From positions 1-39,924 of the IMG/VR virus record IMGVR_UViG_3300044527_000590: a DNA stretch of 39,924 nucleotides. One strand, written 5' to 3'. The translations under genes were made by a program, and so were the position numbers. Under the pieces are notes generated by a model. The model had not been told where the DNA came from. It searched no databases and was given only the letters and a program-made list of their open reading frames with translations. The DNA is from a virus. Numbering within the stretch: the first letter of the stretch is position 1; each line of letters starts with the position of its first letter. Shown piece by piece: positions 29,229 to 38,258 of this stretch.

Positions 29229-32200
29229 TGGCACGCGGACAATTCTCTGATGAACAGCTGGATTTGCTTTCTGAACGGGTTCCCATGGCGGCGGTTGAGC
29301 GTCCGGAGGTTGACCGGATGCTGCGGGAGCGGACGCAACGGCGGGTATTGACCGGACTGTATGAGCATGAGCGGACGGTGGGCGTGGCGGATGCTGACAA
29401 GCCTCTATTTATCAAAGCATTTGGTGCCGGGCTTGGGCTCGATTTGCGGGATCGTACATCGGAAGAGGCGGTTGAGTTTTTATCCGGAAGTCCGGATGTG
29501 AATGAGAGTTTTGAGCGGGTGCGTTCCAGCTTGAAAAAGCTACACGGAGAAGAGGGTATTGATCCGTTTCTTGGCCTGAGTGGCGACGAGCAGGCTAAAC
29601 GGGTGAGGAACATCAAGGAATTTGAGCAACTGCAAACCGGAGTGAAGGCGGCAGTCGGCGTACAGCCCGGGTCTATGGTTCCGTCCATGCCACCAATTAA
29701 GCCTGTTACGGATGCAGAGGTGGCTGCCGGAGTGACAAAGCAGAAAGAGGATGCGTTCTGGAGTTCTCCCAAGCTGGTACGGGATGCGCTGTGGCCTAAA
29801 ATGGTTCCCGAAGCTCAGCAGGCGGCGGTGAAGTCGATTTTCTACAAGAATCCAGCGCGGGCAATGGATGCGATCGATCCTCTTCTTGAAGGTCTGCCAC
29901 CTGAACAGATCAGGATGTTTTCGGCAGTGGCGCTGGCGGCGCGTCCGGAGCTGAAGAAAAGTTTTGATGAGCGTTTTGGACTGACGTTTGAAAAGGTTTT
30001 CCAGCGCCGGAAAGAGAACGCCAAGTATTTTGTGCGCTCGATCGGCGCGGAGCGTCCCGGCAATCCTCTGGGCTTTTACAATGCGGCGCAGGATGTCTTC
30101 GGAGAAAACGGGTTTGAAGCCTATCTTGAGAATCCGGACGCGGAGGGCGGTAAAAAGTTTGAACAGCTTCGTAAGCGGGCAGAGCAGGATTTTAATACGG
30201 TGGCGATGCCCGGCATGAGCGGAATGGAATACCGTCAGCTTCCGCAGAAAGTTCCGCTGAGTGATGAGGATCTGGTGGGCTTTTACAAAGCCGGTAAACA
30301 GCAGGTCGATTGGGAAAAACGCTATCGCGCTGTCAGTAATGCGGTCGTGGAGAAATACAAGCCTCTGCCGTCTTTTCAGGAATACATGCTGGGCGGGCAT
30401 GAGGTAGTTGTGGACATGGTTTCACTGGCGGCGGCAACGTATGCCGGAAATATCGTCGCTCCGGGTTCTGGTACGGCCTTTGCGCTGGGTGCAACGTGGA
30501 TGGATCACCAGGCGGAGATGGAGCGCACGCTGATTTATGACCACGGCATGAAGCCGGTGGACGCCAAGTTGTGGACGGGCCTTGCGGCCGCTCCGTATGC
30601 TGCCATTGAATACGCCGAGATAAAGGGGTTCTCAGATTTCAGTTTCCGGGGGTTGGAAACGGCCAACCGGAGTTTAAACCGCAGCATCCCGAATCTGTTC
30701 ATGACCTATTTTCCGCAATATCTGAAGCGGGCCGGTGTGGGGACGGTCAAGGAAACCGGTGAAGAGGTTCTACAGGGCGCTGTAGATTTTGCGCTGATGG
30801 AGACCGTCCGCAATCTATACGAGACTGAAGGGCTGACGTTTGACGGGAATGCAAAGGCATTCTGGGATGAAGCTGTTGGGGCCGTCAAATACATGTGGAT
30901 GGCCGGTCTGGTTGGCGGGCAGGTAACGGGCGCGATGCAGGGCACGGCGGATGTTCTACGTGGAGGCGGGGTAAAAGGGTTTTTTGCACCTGAATTTAAA
31001 ATGGCCGTGCGCGACCGTACTTTGCCGCTGGAAGAGTTTGAGGCTGAGGTTGGGTTGAGACGCGCCCGGACGGATGCAACGCGCCTACGGGCTGAAAGCG
31101 GCTTTAAGGATGGCGTTCCTGAAAACGTGCTGGAGCTGGTCCGCGTGACGCGCGGGGATGATGTAAACACGGAAGTTGACATTGAAAGCGAGATTTCGAA
31201 GCTGGGCTATGAAAATCCGGCCGCTGTGGTGGAAATGGCCCATGCGGAGCTGGACGTGCGCGATAAGACGCGGGAAGTCATTCAGTCGAAGATTAACACG
31301 CTGGACCGGATGATGGATGCGGAGCGCGGGCAGGATGAATTTGTAGTGCCGAAGAACGGGCCGAAGTTCGGTATGGTGGAGTTGGCACTGAACGGCTGGG
31401 CATCCGGGCTGGATGTTGCGCTTGACGTAGTGGCAACTCCGGAAGAGTTTTCGCAGAAGTACGGGGTTGGTGAGGGGGTGGCCGTCAAGGCGGCCAACAT
31501 GCGCAAGACGGGCGGCGGATGGCAGGTTGTGCTGGTAGACTCAATGCTAAAAAGCAACGCGGATGCCTATGCGCAGTTCCGGCATGAGGTGCTGGGGCAT
31601 GTCGGCTTTGATCTGTCGAAGAATGGGCCGGAAGTTGTCGGGCGGATTGCCGGGCTGGTCGGGCTGGACTATATCAAATCGCGGCTTCCGCAATATGCGA
31701 AGCTGCACGAAGCGGGCAAACTGACGGATGCCGGGCTAGTGCAAGAGTTTCTGGCAGTGCTGGCTGGCGATCTGCGCCGGGCGTCGGCTTCGGATGCCGA
31801 TAAAGGGATGCTGGAAAAGCTAAAAGAAGGCTTTGTGCGGTCGCTCGGTGTTGAAAGTGCAGGATCCATGACGGCGCGTGAAGTGGTTGATCTGGCGCGG
31901 CAGGTGATGGGCGAAGCATTCAAGGCCGGATCGATGCAGAAGAATGACGGTTCAGGTTCTCAGCGGGCTTATGACGAACAGCAGAAAAACGCGGGCAAAG
32001 ACCTGAAAAAGCGCAAGGCCGCTGCCGAAAAACAGATTCAGCAGATGGCGGACGAAAATCCGGTTATCAAGATGGTGTTGGAAAACGGCGGGGTGCAGAT
32101 GCCGGCTGGCAAGGAAAAGAGCTGGCCGGAAGAGTATCAGGCAATACCTAAGCGGTTTCGTGGCGTAAAGGGCGCGGGATTGTCTCTTGACCAGCTGGCG

Positions 32201-35200
32201 GATCAGGCGGCGGCTCTCAAGGGAACCACGGCGGATTATTCCACGTCGGAATTTCGGGCGGAGTTGGAGGCTTTTGAAGCGAAGGCGGAGCGGATCCTTG
32301 CGGATGCGGAACAGGGGACAGGGGTCGGGAGTCAGGAATCAGCCAATGAAGAGCAGCAGCTGCTTGCTGATCTGGAGTCCGGGAAGATCACCGAGGATGA
32401 ATATAATGCGGCTATGGCGGAGTTGACGGGTGCGCGGTTTTCGGTGGAGCAGCTTGGGTTTGATCTGGGGGGTGCGGCGGATCAGGCGCAAACGGGCGGA
32501 CTGTTTGATGGCGTGAAGTCGCCCGGTCGGCAAACTTCTTTATTTAATCAGTCGAAAGCGGCGGAGTCTGCTCTAGGTGCGGAGTTGTTTTCTGATGAAC
32601 AGAGGACGGCGCCGCTGGCGAAGAAAAAGATTCAGGATTTCGGCGAGGTGATTCATGGCGCGCGCAAGCACTACGCGGAAGAGTATCTGTCGCGCGCTAA
32701 ACAGGGCGAGCTGCTGGATGTGGCGGCTGAGCCGATGTCGAAGAGCTGGCCGGAGCCGGATTATCAGAAGCTGCTAGACGGCGGGACGGATGCCGGGGTG
32801 GTGGCCTTTATCCATGCCTCCAGGGATGAGGTGCCGAACAAGCCGCGTTCGGGCTGGAAGCTGCGGAAGTATGTGCAGGTGGTGGATCAGTTGCGCGGGC
32901 TGTCAAATCAGCTTCTGCGTGGTGAGATATCGTCCGAAAACATCCGGGCGCTATTAAGCCGTCCGGAATTTTCACAAATCAGCCTGAATGTGGGCGGTCG
33001 GGCGGAGCTGTACGCCAAAGTTGGGCACGCAAAGAGTCTGAAGGGCGTTTATGTGACGCAGGGTACATACACCATGTTTAATGGTGTGCCGTATTCCCCG
33101 GCGAAAGTCATCTGGTCTGTAGAAAAACGGGAAAGCAATTCTCAGAGTGGGAACTGGCCGCGGATGATGGCAACCGGTGAAAGCCGGCAAGAGGCTGTGG
33201 AAAAGTTTGCGGCGGCCTATGCTGGTTTTAATGATGCCCAGAAAAAAGGAAAAGAGGTTGAGTTCAACCTGTACCGTAAGCGCGGGCAGGAAGGCGTAAT
33301 TGTCGGTAAAAAAATCGGACGCAATTATGTGGATCTGATGGTTTTGCCGGATGTGAAGGCGGCGCGCGACTATCTGAAAAACAACAGGGCTGAGCTGGAG
33401 CGTAAGCTGGAGGATTATAAGAAGATCCCGGAAGAGCGCCGCGCTGAAAACTCTCCACGCGTTGGAGATGACTACCGGAAGGGTAGCGACGTTACGCCGG
33501 AGCAGTTCCAAAACACATTTGGTTTTCGCGGGGTGCAGTTCGGAAACTATGTTGAGGATGATCGTCGGCAGGCTGATTTGAATAATGCGTATGACGCGCT
33601 GATGGATTTGGCCTTGCTACTGGATATTCCTCCGGCGGCTGTTTCACTGAATGGAGAGTTGGGATTGGCATTCGGTGCGCGTGGGCATGGAGGTAAAGAG
33701 GCTCCCAGCGCACACTATGAGCCGGTGCAGGTTGTGATCAACCTGACTAAACGCGCAGGGCCCGGCTCGCTGGCGCATGAGTGGTGGCACGCACTGGACA
33801 ACTATTTTTCTCGGACGGGCGGGAAGCCTGCCGGATATATGACAGGGGTTATTCCAGGTACCGCAGGGGTTCGTCAGGAAATGGTGCAGGCGTTTGGAAA
33901 CATTCAGGAGGCTATCCGCAAAAGCGGTCTGCCGGAACGCTCTAAACTGCTGGATGCTCGCCGGTCAACTCCGTACTGGAGTGAGATGATCGAGATGTCG
34001 GCCCGAACATTCGAGGCGTTTGTGAAATCCCGGATGGATCAAACGAACATCGAAAACGACTATCTGGTTAATTTTAAGGACATGGTGGATTACATTGTGC
34101 AGAGCTTTGCAGCTAAAGAAATGTATCCCTATCTGCTGGATGAAGAAAAAGATGCGGTTAATTCCGCGTTTAATGCGCTTTTTGAAACGGTGCAAAGTCG
34201 TGAAACTGAAAAAGGCACGGCGCTGTTTTCCATCGAGCAGATGGAAGACGGCCGGCGGGCGGTGGTGCTGGAGATGGCGCGGCTGATTATGGCGGATCAG
34301 GAACGCGGCGCGACGAAGAGCACGGTAACAAAAGCCAAGGTGCAGGAAACGCTGATTAGCGTCGGGGTGCGGGCGGACAAGGCCATGGCGCAGGAGGATC
34401 TGGAACGCGCTAAGGAGATTGTTGGTCTGGTGCGGGCACAGCGCAGCATGGGAGGAGATTTGAACCGGCTGATGGCGCAGGCTGAAATCAATACGCATTA
34501 CGGCCGTCAGCTGGAAGAGGCCCATAAGATGGGTGAGCGCGGCGGGCGCATCTGGCAACAGGCGCAGGATGAGGTGGATCAGCGGCGCAGCGAGCGGATT
34601 AAGTATGCCAGGCAGATTGCGGTCGGTCTGACGTCCGGCGAGCTGGATGACAAAAACCATATCGATCTGGAAAACCTCTGGAAGAAGCTGATTATTGAAG
34701 AGCGGGTACGCAAGCCGCGCCAGGCGAAGGAAACGGATAAGGAATACGGAGAGCGTCCCAAGGGCACTCCGTTGCCGGATGATTTGAAGCTGGATATTAC
34801 CAACGACGAATACGCGCTGGAGATCCGGGACTGGCTGCATGAAGTGCGCCGGGCGGTGTATCGTCAGCTGATGTTCAATAAAGCTCCGGTGCCGATGGAG
34901 TTTCAAAAAGCGTGGAAAGATCCGATTGTGAAGGCGGCCTACATGCAGACGGTGGAAAACCTGTTGCGCGAAAAGGTGCAGGATCTGACCTATGGAGAGA
35001 AGCGCGACAAGCTGGTGAAACGCATTGAAGATCTGGGAACCCGCAAGCAGCTGGACAAATACGAAAATGCCGTGGCTGGCATTATGGATGAGATGTTTAA
35101 CACGGCGGTTGATCAGAACCGGCAGGAATGGATTTCTCAGGCGTGGACGGAGTTGGAAAAGGTTGGCGGAGCGCTTAAAAGCCGGCAGAGCAAGTATGCC

Positions 35201-37648
35201 CGGCAGCTGTCCGGACGTGCTGAACTGATGTTCCGTGAAATCAAGGGCGTGATGGCGCTGGACGAAGAGGCGCTGGCGAATGAAATCAATACGGAGCTTG
35301 CCAAGCTGGACGATGAAACGAATCTGGATGCACAGCAGGCGATCCGCGACCGGCTGAGCGTGTTGGATCGTTTCGGCGGTCTGCAATATAAGAAGCTCGG
35401 TGACATTGCCGATGCGGTGACATGGTTGCATGACACGATGGCCGAAGAGCTTGAAAAACAGCAGGAAGTCGTTGAGCGTCGCAAGGTGGCTGCCAAGTCG
35501 TGGAAGGCAACCATTATTGATTCCCTGCCGAAGAAGCGGATTGCTCCGGACGGCGTGGCTGGCGGTGTGCGCAATATGTTCACGCGGGCGATGCCGGTGA
35601 AACTGCGTCTGCGGGATCTGGTGCGCTATGGTGTTCCGGCTGCCGTGGAAAAGGCGCGCGCCCAGGTTGAAGAATATTCTTCTCAGCTGGCTGATGCCAA
35701 TACCCGCAAGGAGCTGGAGGACAATCAGCATTTGCTCTGGATAAAGAACACGCTGATGGCACTGTATAAAACTGAGGATGCCGGCGCTGTCTGGCATGAT
35801 CTGGTTCATGAGCGCGATGAGTATGCGCAGTATTCGGATGACAATCTGCCGATGAGCAAAACCCAGCTGATGCAGCTGGTGGCAACATTTTCACAGGCTG
35901 ACTTTGCCAAGCGGGCGCAGATGGTTCTGAAATATGAATCCACTATTTCCGCGCTGGCGCAGGAAATGGGAATCAGTCTGGCCGATCTGAAGGGCACTCC
36001 AGCGGTTGCTTATGCTGGTATGGATATCACCAAAGAGCTGGCGCGGCGCGAAAAGATTGATCCTTTTCAGGTATCGCAGCTGATGTATGCGGCGGTTGAA
36101 GAAGGATCACGGCTCGGACGGCAGTATAACACGGCGCTTAAAATCATTGATGACGGGGTGCTGAGTGATGCTGATTTTGAGCTGATCAATAAGCTCCGCC
36201 GGTGGTATGCCATGTCCCGCGGGGCGCTGAGTGCCGCGCTGGAGAACATTACCGGCTTACCGATTCCGGCCAACATGGATCCAAACTATGTTCCGGTCAA
36301 AAAACAGTACGAAAAAGGCGGGATCAACGGAGGCGGGCAGAGAATGCCGGTAACTCCGGCCGGACTTTCGCGCCGCGTGGAAAACTATCGTTCGTTTGAT
36401 GAGTCGGCGGATATCTTGAGTCTCTGGCATAGCCGGATGCAGGAAAACAGCCAGTTCAAGCATTTTGGCAGTCTCTATCAGGATTTGGGCGTGCTGTTCA
36501 ACGATCCGGACGTACTGCACAAAGCACGCGTGGCTCATGGAGAGAAGTTTGTTAAGGGGCTGACTGATCATCTGACGGATATCATGAGCGGGAAACCGGC
36601 AACGGTGAAAAGCGATTCGCTGGGTGCGACACTGGTAAACCTGAAAGCCTTCACGGCGCTGGGATTCAACCTGTCGCTATTTCCGCGCCAGTGGATCGGC
36701 GGGCTGCCGTCCTTCGGTTATTTTGTCACCGCCAAGGAAATGGCCGGGTATGTCGCGGATCTGACCAGCGCAGAGGGCCGCGCTGCATTTACGATGATCC
36801 TGAACAGCGATTGGGCGAAGTCGCGCCGGCAGACGGGGAACACGCAGATTCTGAACGAAAGCATGGCAAAAATCGACCGCTTCAAGATTCTGCGAAAATA
36901 CAAAGAATACGCCATGATGCCGTCCATGTGGGGGGATAGCTTCTCCATTGCAACATTCGGCCAAGGTTTTTATAGGGCTCAGCGTGTGGAAGCGGCTCGG
37001 CGCGGCATTGAAACCGAAGAGCAGATTCATGAATTTGCCATGAATCGGCTGTGGGAAATTTCCAATTTGTCCCAGCAGTCCGGGGCTGTCATGAACCGCT
37101 CGGAATGGCAGCGCAGCGGAAGCTGGGCGGATCGGGCGTTTGGGATGTTTACGAGCGGACCGCAACAGCAGATGAGTTTTCAGATTGATGCTTATCGAGA
37201 ATGGAAATCAATCCAGGGTGATCCGGAACGCAAGGCGGCGGCGTTGAAGCAGTTCGCAAAAGTCGGTTTCATAAACCATGTGCTGGTTCCGCTGGGATAC
37301 AACGGAATCAAGATCATGGTCAATGCGCTGTTGCGGGCAGGGTTTGATGAGGATGACGCCAAAGAAATGCTGATTTCAATGATTATGGGGCCTTTCGGCG
37401 GGCTTTACATTGGTGGAACCGTGTTGCAGACCATGGCAGAAACCCTGATTGACGGGGAGCAGTTCTTTAAGTCTGACTTTACGCCAGTGTCTGGGGTTCT
37501 GCAGGACGCTGAATTGATGGCGGTGGCGGCTCGTGCGATTGTGACGCTGGAATTTTCGGAGCTGCCAAGAATCTTTGATGATGCGCTGAAAAACAACTTT
37601 GCTCCGTACCGTGACGGGAAGAAAATCAAAGAGGGCTGGTTCGAATAA
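29228..37648 (+). CDS. Giant polyvalent ejection protein (gp16-like) with two zincin-type motifs
   Basis: 2,806 residues. About 1-600 are helical with membrane-like stretches (AAATYAGNIVAPGSGTAFAL), resembling internal virion proteins. HEVLGH at 786-791 marks a metallopeptidase-like domain. About 1,420-1,600 match the LPD1-type large-polyvalent-protein domain, with FGFRGVQFGNYV, LSLNGELGLAFGARG-like sequence and HEWWH at 1517-1521. The last third is helical and ends in hydrophobic segments. No lysozyme motif is seen. FS[DVI]EQ recurs at 6-10, 1071-1075, 1121-1125 and 1667-1671, near domain borders, and may mark processing sites. A heptamer array (32314-32341) lies in a linker. It is probably injected with the DNA and acts inside the host. 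Confidence 0.75.
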   Translation: MARGQFSDEQLDLLSERVPMAAVERPEVDRMLRERTQRRVLTGLYEHERTVGVADADKPLFIKAFGAGLGLDLRDRTSEEAVEFLSGSPDVNESFERVRSSLKKLHGEEGIDPFLGLSGDEQAKRVRNIKEFEQLQTGVKAAVGVQPGSMVPSMPPIKPVTDAEVAAGVTKQKEDAFWSSPKLVRDALWPKMVPEAQQAAVKSIFYKNPARAMDAIDPLLEGLPPEQIRMFSAVALAARPELKKSFDERFGLTFEKVFQRRKENAKYFVRSIGAERPGNPLGFYNAAQDVFGENGFEAYLENPDAEGGKKFEQLRKRAEQDFNTVAMPGMSGMEYRQLPQKVPLSDEDLVGFYKAGKQQVDWEKRYRAVSNAVVEKYKPLPSFQEYMLGGHEVVVDMVSLAAATYAGNIVAPGSGTAFALGATWMDHQAEMERTLIYDHGMKPVDAKLWTGLAAAPYAAIEYAEIKGFSDFSFRGLETANRSLNRSIPNLFMTYFPQYLKRAGVGTVKETGEEVLQGAVDFALMETVRNLYETEGLTFDGNAKAFWDEAVGAVKYMWMAGLVGGQVTGAMQGTADVLRGGGVKGFFAPEFKMAVRDRTLPLEEFEAEVGLRRARTDATRLRAESGFKDGVPENVLELVRVTRGDDVNTEVDIESEISKLGYENPAAVVEMAHAELDVRDKTREVIQSKINTLDRMMDAERGQDEFVVPKNGPKFGMVELALNGWASGLDVALDVVATPEEFSQKYGVGEGVAVKAANMRKTGGGWQVVLVDSMLKSNADAYAQFRHEVLGHVGFDLSKNGPEVVGRIAGLVGLDYIKSRLPQYAKLHEAGKLTDAGLVQEFLAVLAGDLRRASASDADKGMLEKLKEGFVRSLGVESAGSMTAREVVDLARQVMGEAFKAGSMQKNDGSGSQRAYDEQQKNAGKDLKKRKAAAEKQIQQMADENPVIKMVLENGGVQMPAGKEKSWPEEYQAIPKRFRGVKGAGLSLDQLADQAAALKGTTADYSTSEFRAELEAFEAKAERILADAEQGTGVGSQESANEEQQLLADLESGKITEDEYNAAMAELTGARFSVEQLGFDLGGAADQAQTGGLFDGVKSPGRQTSLFNQSKAAESALGAELFSDEQRTAPLAKKKIQDFGEVIHGARKHYAEEYLSRAKQGELLDVAAEPMSKSWPEPDYQKLLDGGTDAGVVAFIHASRDEVPNKPRSGWKLRKYVQVVDQLRGLSNQLLRGEISSENIRALLSRPEFSQISLNVGGRAELYAKVGHAKSLKGVYVTQGTYTMFNGVPYSPAKVIWSVEKRESNSQSGNWPRMMATGESRQEAVEKFAAAYAGFNDAQKKGKEVEFNLYRKRGQEGVIVGKKIGRNYVDLMVLPDVKAARDYLKNNRAELERKLEDYKKIPEERRAENSPRVGDDYRKGSDVTPEQFQNTFGFRGVQFGNYVEDDRRQADLNNAYDALMDLALLLDIPPAAVSLNGELGLAFGARGHGGKEAPSAHYEPVQVVINLTKRAGPGSLAHEWWHALDNYFSRTGGKPAGYMTGVIPGTAGVRQEMVQAFGNIQEAIRKSGLPERSKLLDARRSTPYWSEMIEMSARTFEAFVKSRMDQTNIENDYLVNFKDMVDYIVQSFAAKEMYPYLLDEEKDAVNSAFNALFETVQSRETEKGTALFSIEQMEDGRRAVVLEMARLIMADQERGATKSTVTKAKVQETLISVGVRADKAMAQEDLERAKEIVGLVRAQRSMGGDLNRLMAQAEINTHYGRQLEEAHKMGERGGRIWQQAQDEVDQRRSERIKYARQIAVGLTSGELDDKNHIDLENLWKKLIIEERVRKPRQAKETDKEYGERPKGTPLPDDLKLDITNDEYALEIRDWLHEVRRAVYRQLMFNKAPVPMEFQKAWKDPIVKAAYMQTVENLLREKVQDLTYGEKRDKLVKRIEDLGTRKQLDKYENAVAGIMDEMFNTAVDQNRQEWISQAWTELEKVGGALKSRQSKYARQLSGRAELMFREIKGVMALDEEALANEINTELAKLDDETNLDAQQAIRDRLSVLDRFGGLQYKKLGDIADAVTWLHDTMAEELEKQQEVVERRKVAAKSWKATIIDSLPKKRIAPDGVAGGVRNMFTRAMPVKLRLRDLVRYGVPAAVEKARAQVEEYSSQLADANTRKELEDNQHLLWIKNTLMALYKTEDAGAVWHDLVHERDEYAQYSDDNLPMSKTQLMQLVATFSQADFAKRAQMVLKYESTISALAQEMGISLADLKGTPAVAYAGMDITKELARREKIDPFQVSQLMYAAVEEGSRLGRQYNTALKIIDDGVLSDADFELINKLRRWYAMSRGALSAALENITGLPIPANMDPNYVPVKKQYEKGGINGGGQRMPVTPAGLSRRVENYRSFDESADILSLWHSRMQENSQFKHFGSLYQDLGVLFNDPDVLHKARVAHGEKFVKGLTDHLTDIMSGKPATVKSDSLGATLVNLKAFTALGFNLSLFPRQWIGGLPSFGYFVTAKEMAGYVADLTSAEGRAAFTMILNSDWAKSRRQTGNTQILNESMAKIDRFKILRKYKEYAMMPSMWGDSFSIATFGQGFYRAQRVEAARRGIETEEQIHEFAMNRLWEISNLSQQSGAVMNRSEWQRSGSWADRAFGMFTSGPQQQMSFQIDAYREWKSIQGDPERKAAALKQFAKVGFINHVLVPLGYNGIKIMVNALLRAGFDEDDAKEMLISMIMGPFGGLYIGGTVLQTMAETLIDGEQFFKSDFTPVSGVLQDAELMAVAARAIVTLEFSELPRIFDDALKNNFAPYRDGKKIKEGWFE
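32314..32341 (+). repeat. Heptamer array (GGAGTCA type) in the giant gene
   Basis: GGGGACA, GGGGTCG, GGAGTCA, GGAATCA, translated as GTGVGSQES in a low-complexity linker. Related to 6481-6508 and 17150-17177. Confidence 0.6.
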
Positions 37649-37654
37649 CCCCCT

Positions 37655-37671
37655 CTGGATGCGTATATAGG
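37655..37671 (+). promoter_or_regulatory. Late promoter-like element, copy 3 (CTGGATGCGTATATAGG)
   Basis: Identical over 17 bases to 21191-21207. It is seven bases after the stop of the giant gene and 31 bases before the start of the fibre-module gene at 37702. It probably drives the fibre and lysis genes separately from the head-tail operon. Confidence 0.55.
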
Positions 37672-37701
37672 CGGAAGAGTACCAACCAAGGAGTTCCGTC
37701 T

Positions 37702-38178
37702 ATGAAAAAGATTATCGCTGTCCTGTTTGTATTGGCCGCTTGCATGGTTTCCAGAGCCGAGCAGTGGACCATGACCATCACCAGTTCAACGCGCTGCATC
37801 CCGGCGCAGAGCATCGCCACCAACCTGATCACCACCTGGACCAACGGCATTGCCGTGTCGGCCGGCGGTTACTACAAAAACTCATCCGGATTGACGTATA
37901 TGGCCGTGACTGCGGGCACCGGTACCAACGCACCGACTCACCGGATCGGCAAGGCATCCACCACCGACGGCATAAGCTGGCTGTTTTGCAGTCCAACCAT
38001 TGGACAGAAGGGCGTTGTGGCCTGTGTGATGGCCGGCAACGAGGTGCATTACAACCGCAACGCGGCCGCAACCACGAATATGCCTTGGACGGTGAAGAAC
38101 ATCTTTGATCCGGCGCGGGGTGACTGGCGCTTTATTCCGGCATCTGGAACATCAACGGTGTCGTTTTTGGAACTGTAA
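37702..38178 (+). CDS. Secreted-type tail-associated protein (158 aa)
   Basis: ATG preceded by AAGGAG. MKKIIAVLFVLAACMVSRA is a clear signal peptide, followed by a beta-rich Thr/Ser/Asn-rich domain (QWTMTITSSTRCIPAQSIAT) that looks like a fibre base or chaperone. No family is recognised. It directly precedes the fibre gene and is also the gene whose 3' end opens the window. Its place between ejection protein and fibre fits a connector for the fibre. Confidence 0.6.
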   Translation: MKKIIAVLFVLAACMVSRAEQWTMTITSSTRCIPAQSIATNLITTWTNGIAVSAGGYYKNSSGLTYMAVTAGTGTNAPTHRIGKASTTDGISWLFCSPTIGQKGVVACVMAGNEVHYNRNAAATTNMPWTVKNIFDPARGDWRFIPASGTSTVSFLEL

Positions 38179-38258
38179 TTGGAGGGGTTGATTATGAAAA
38201 AGATGCTTTTTGCGTCGGTGATGGTTTGTCTGCTTGAGTTTGCGTGTACTTGTCGCGG
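38132..38258. repeat. Direct repeat, copy B (exact match to 1-127)
   Basis: The internal copy of the repeat at the window start. Divergence begins at 38259 and rises towards the fibre tip. The distance between copies, 38,131 bases, would be the unit length if the genome is circular. Confidence 0.9.

Noticed and set aside
33965-35809. 614-codon open frame on the minus strand inside the giant ejection gene
   Set aside because: It is an antisense shadow of the GC-rich plus-strand gene; the sequence is Leu/Arg/His/Gln-rich with no motif and no ribosome site. The same holds for other long antisense frames (for example 18113-19555 and 10886-11905).
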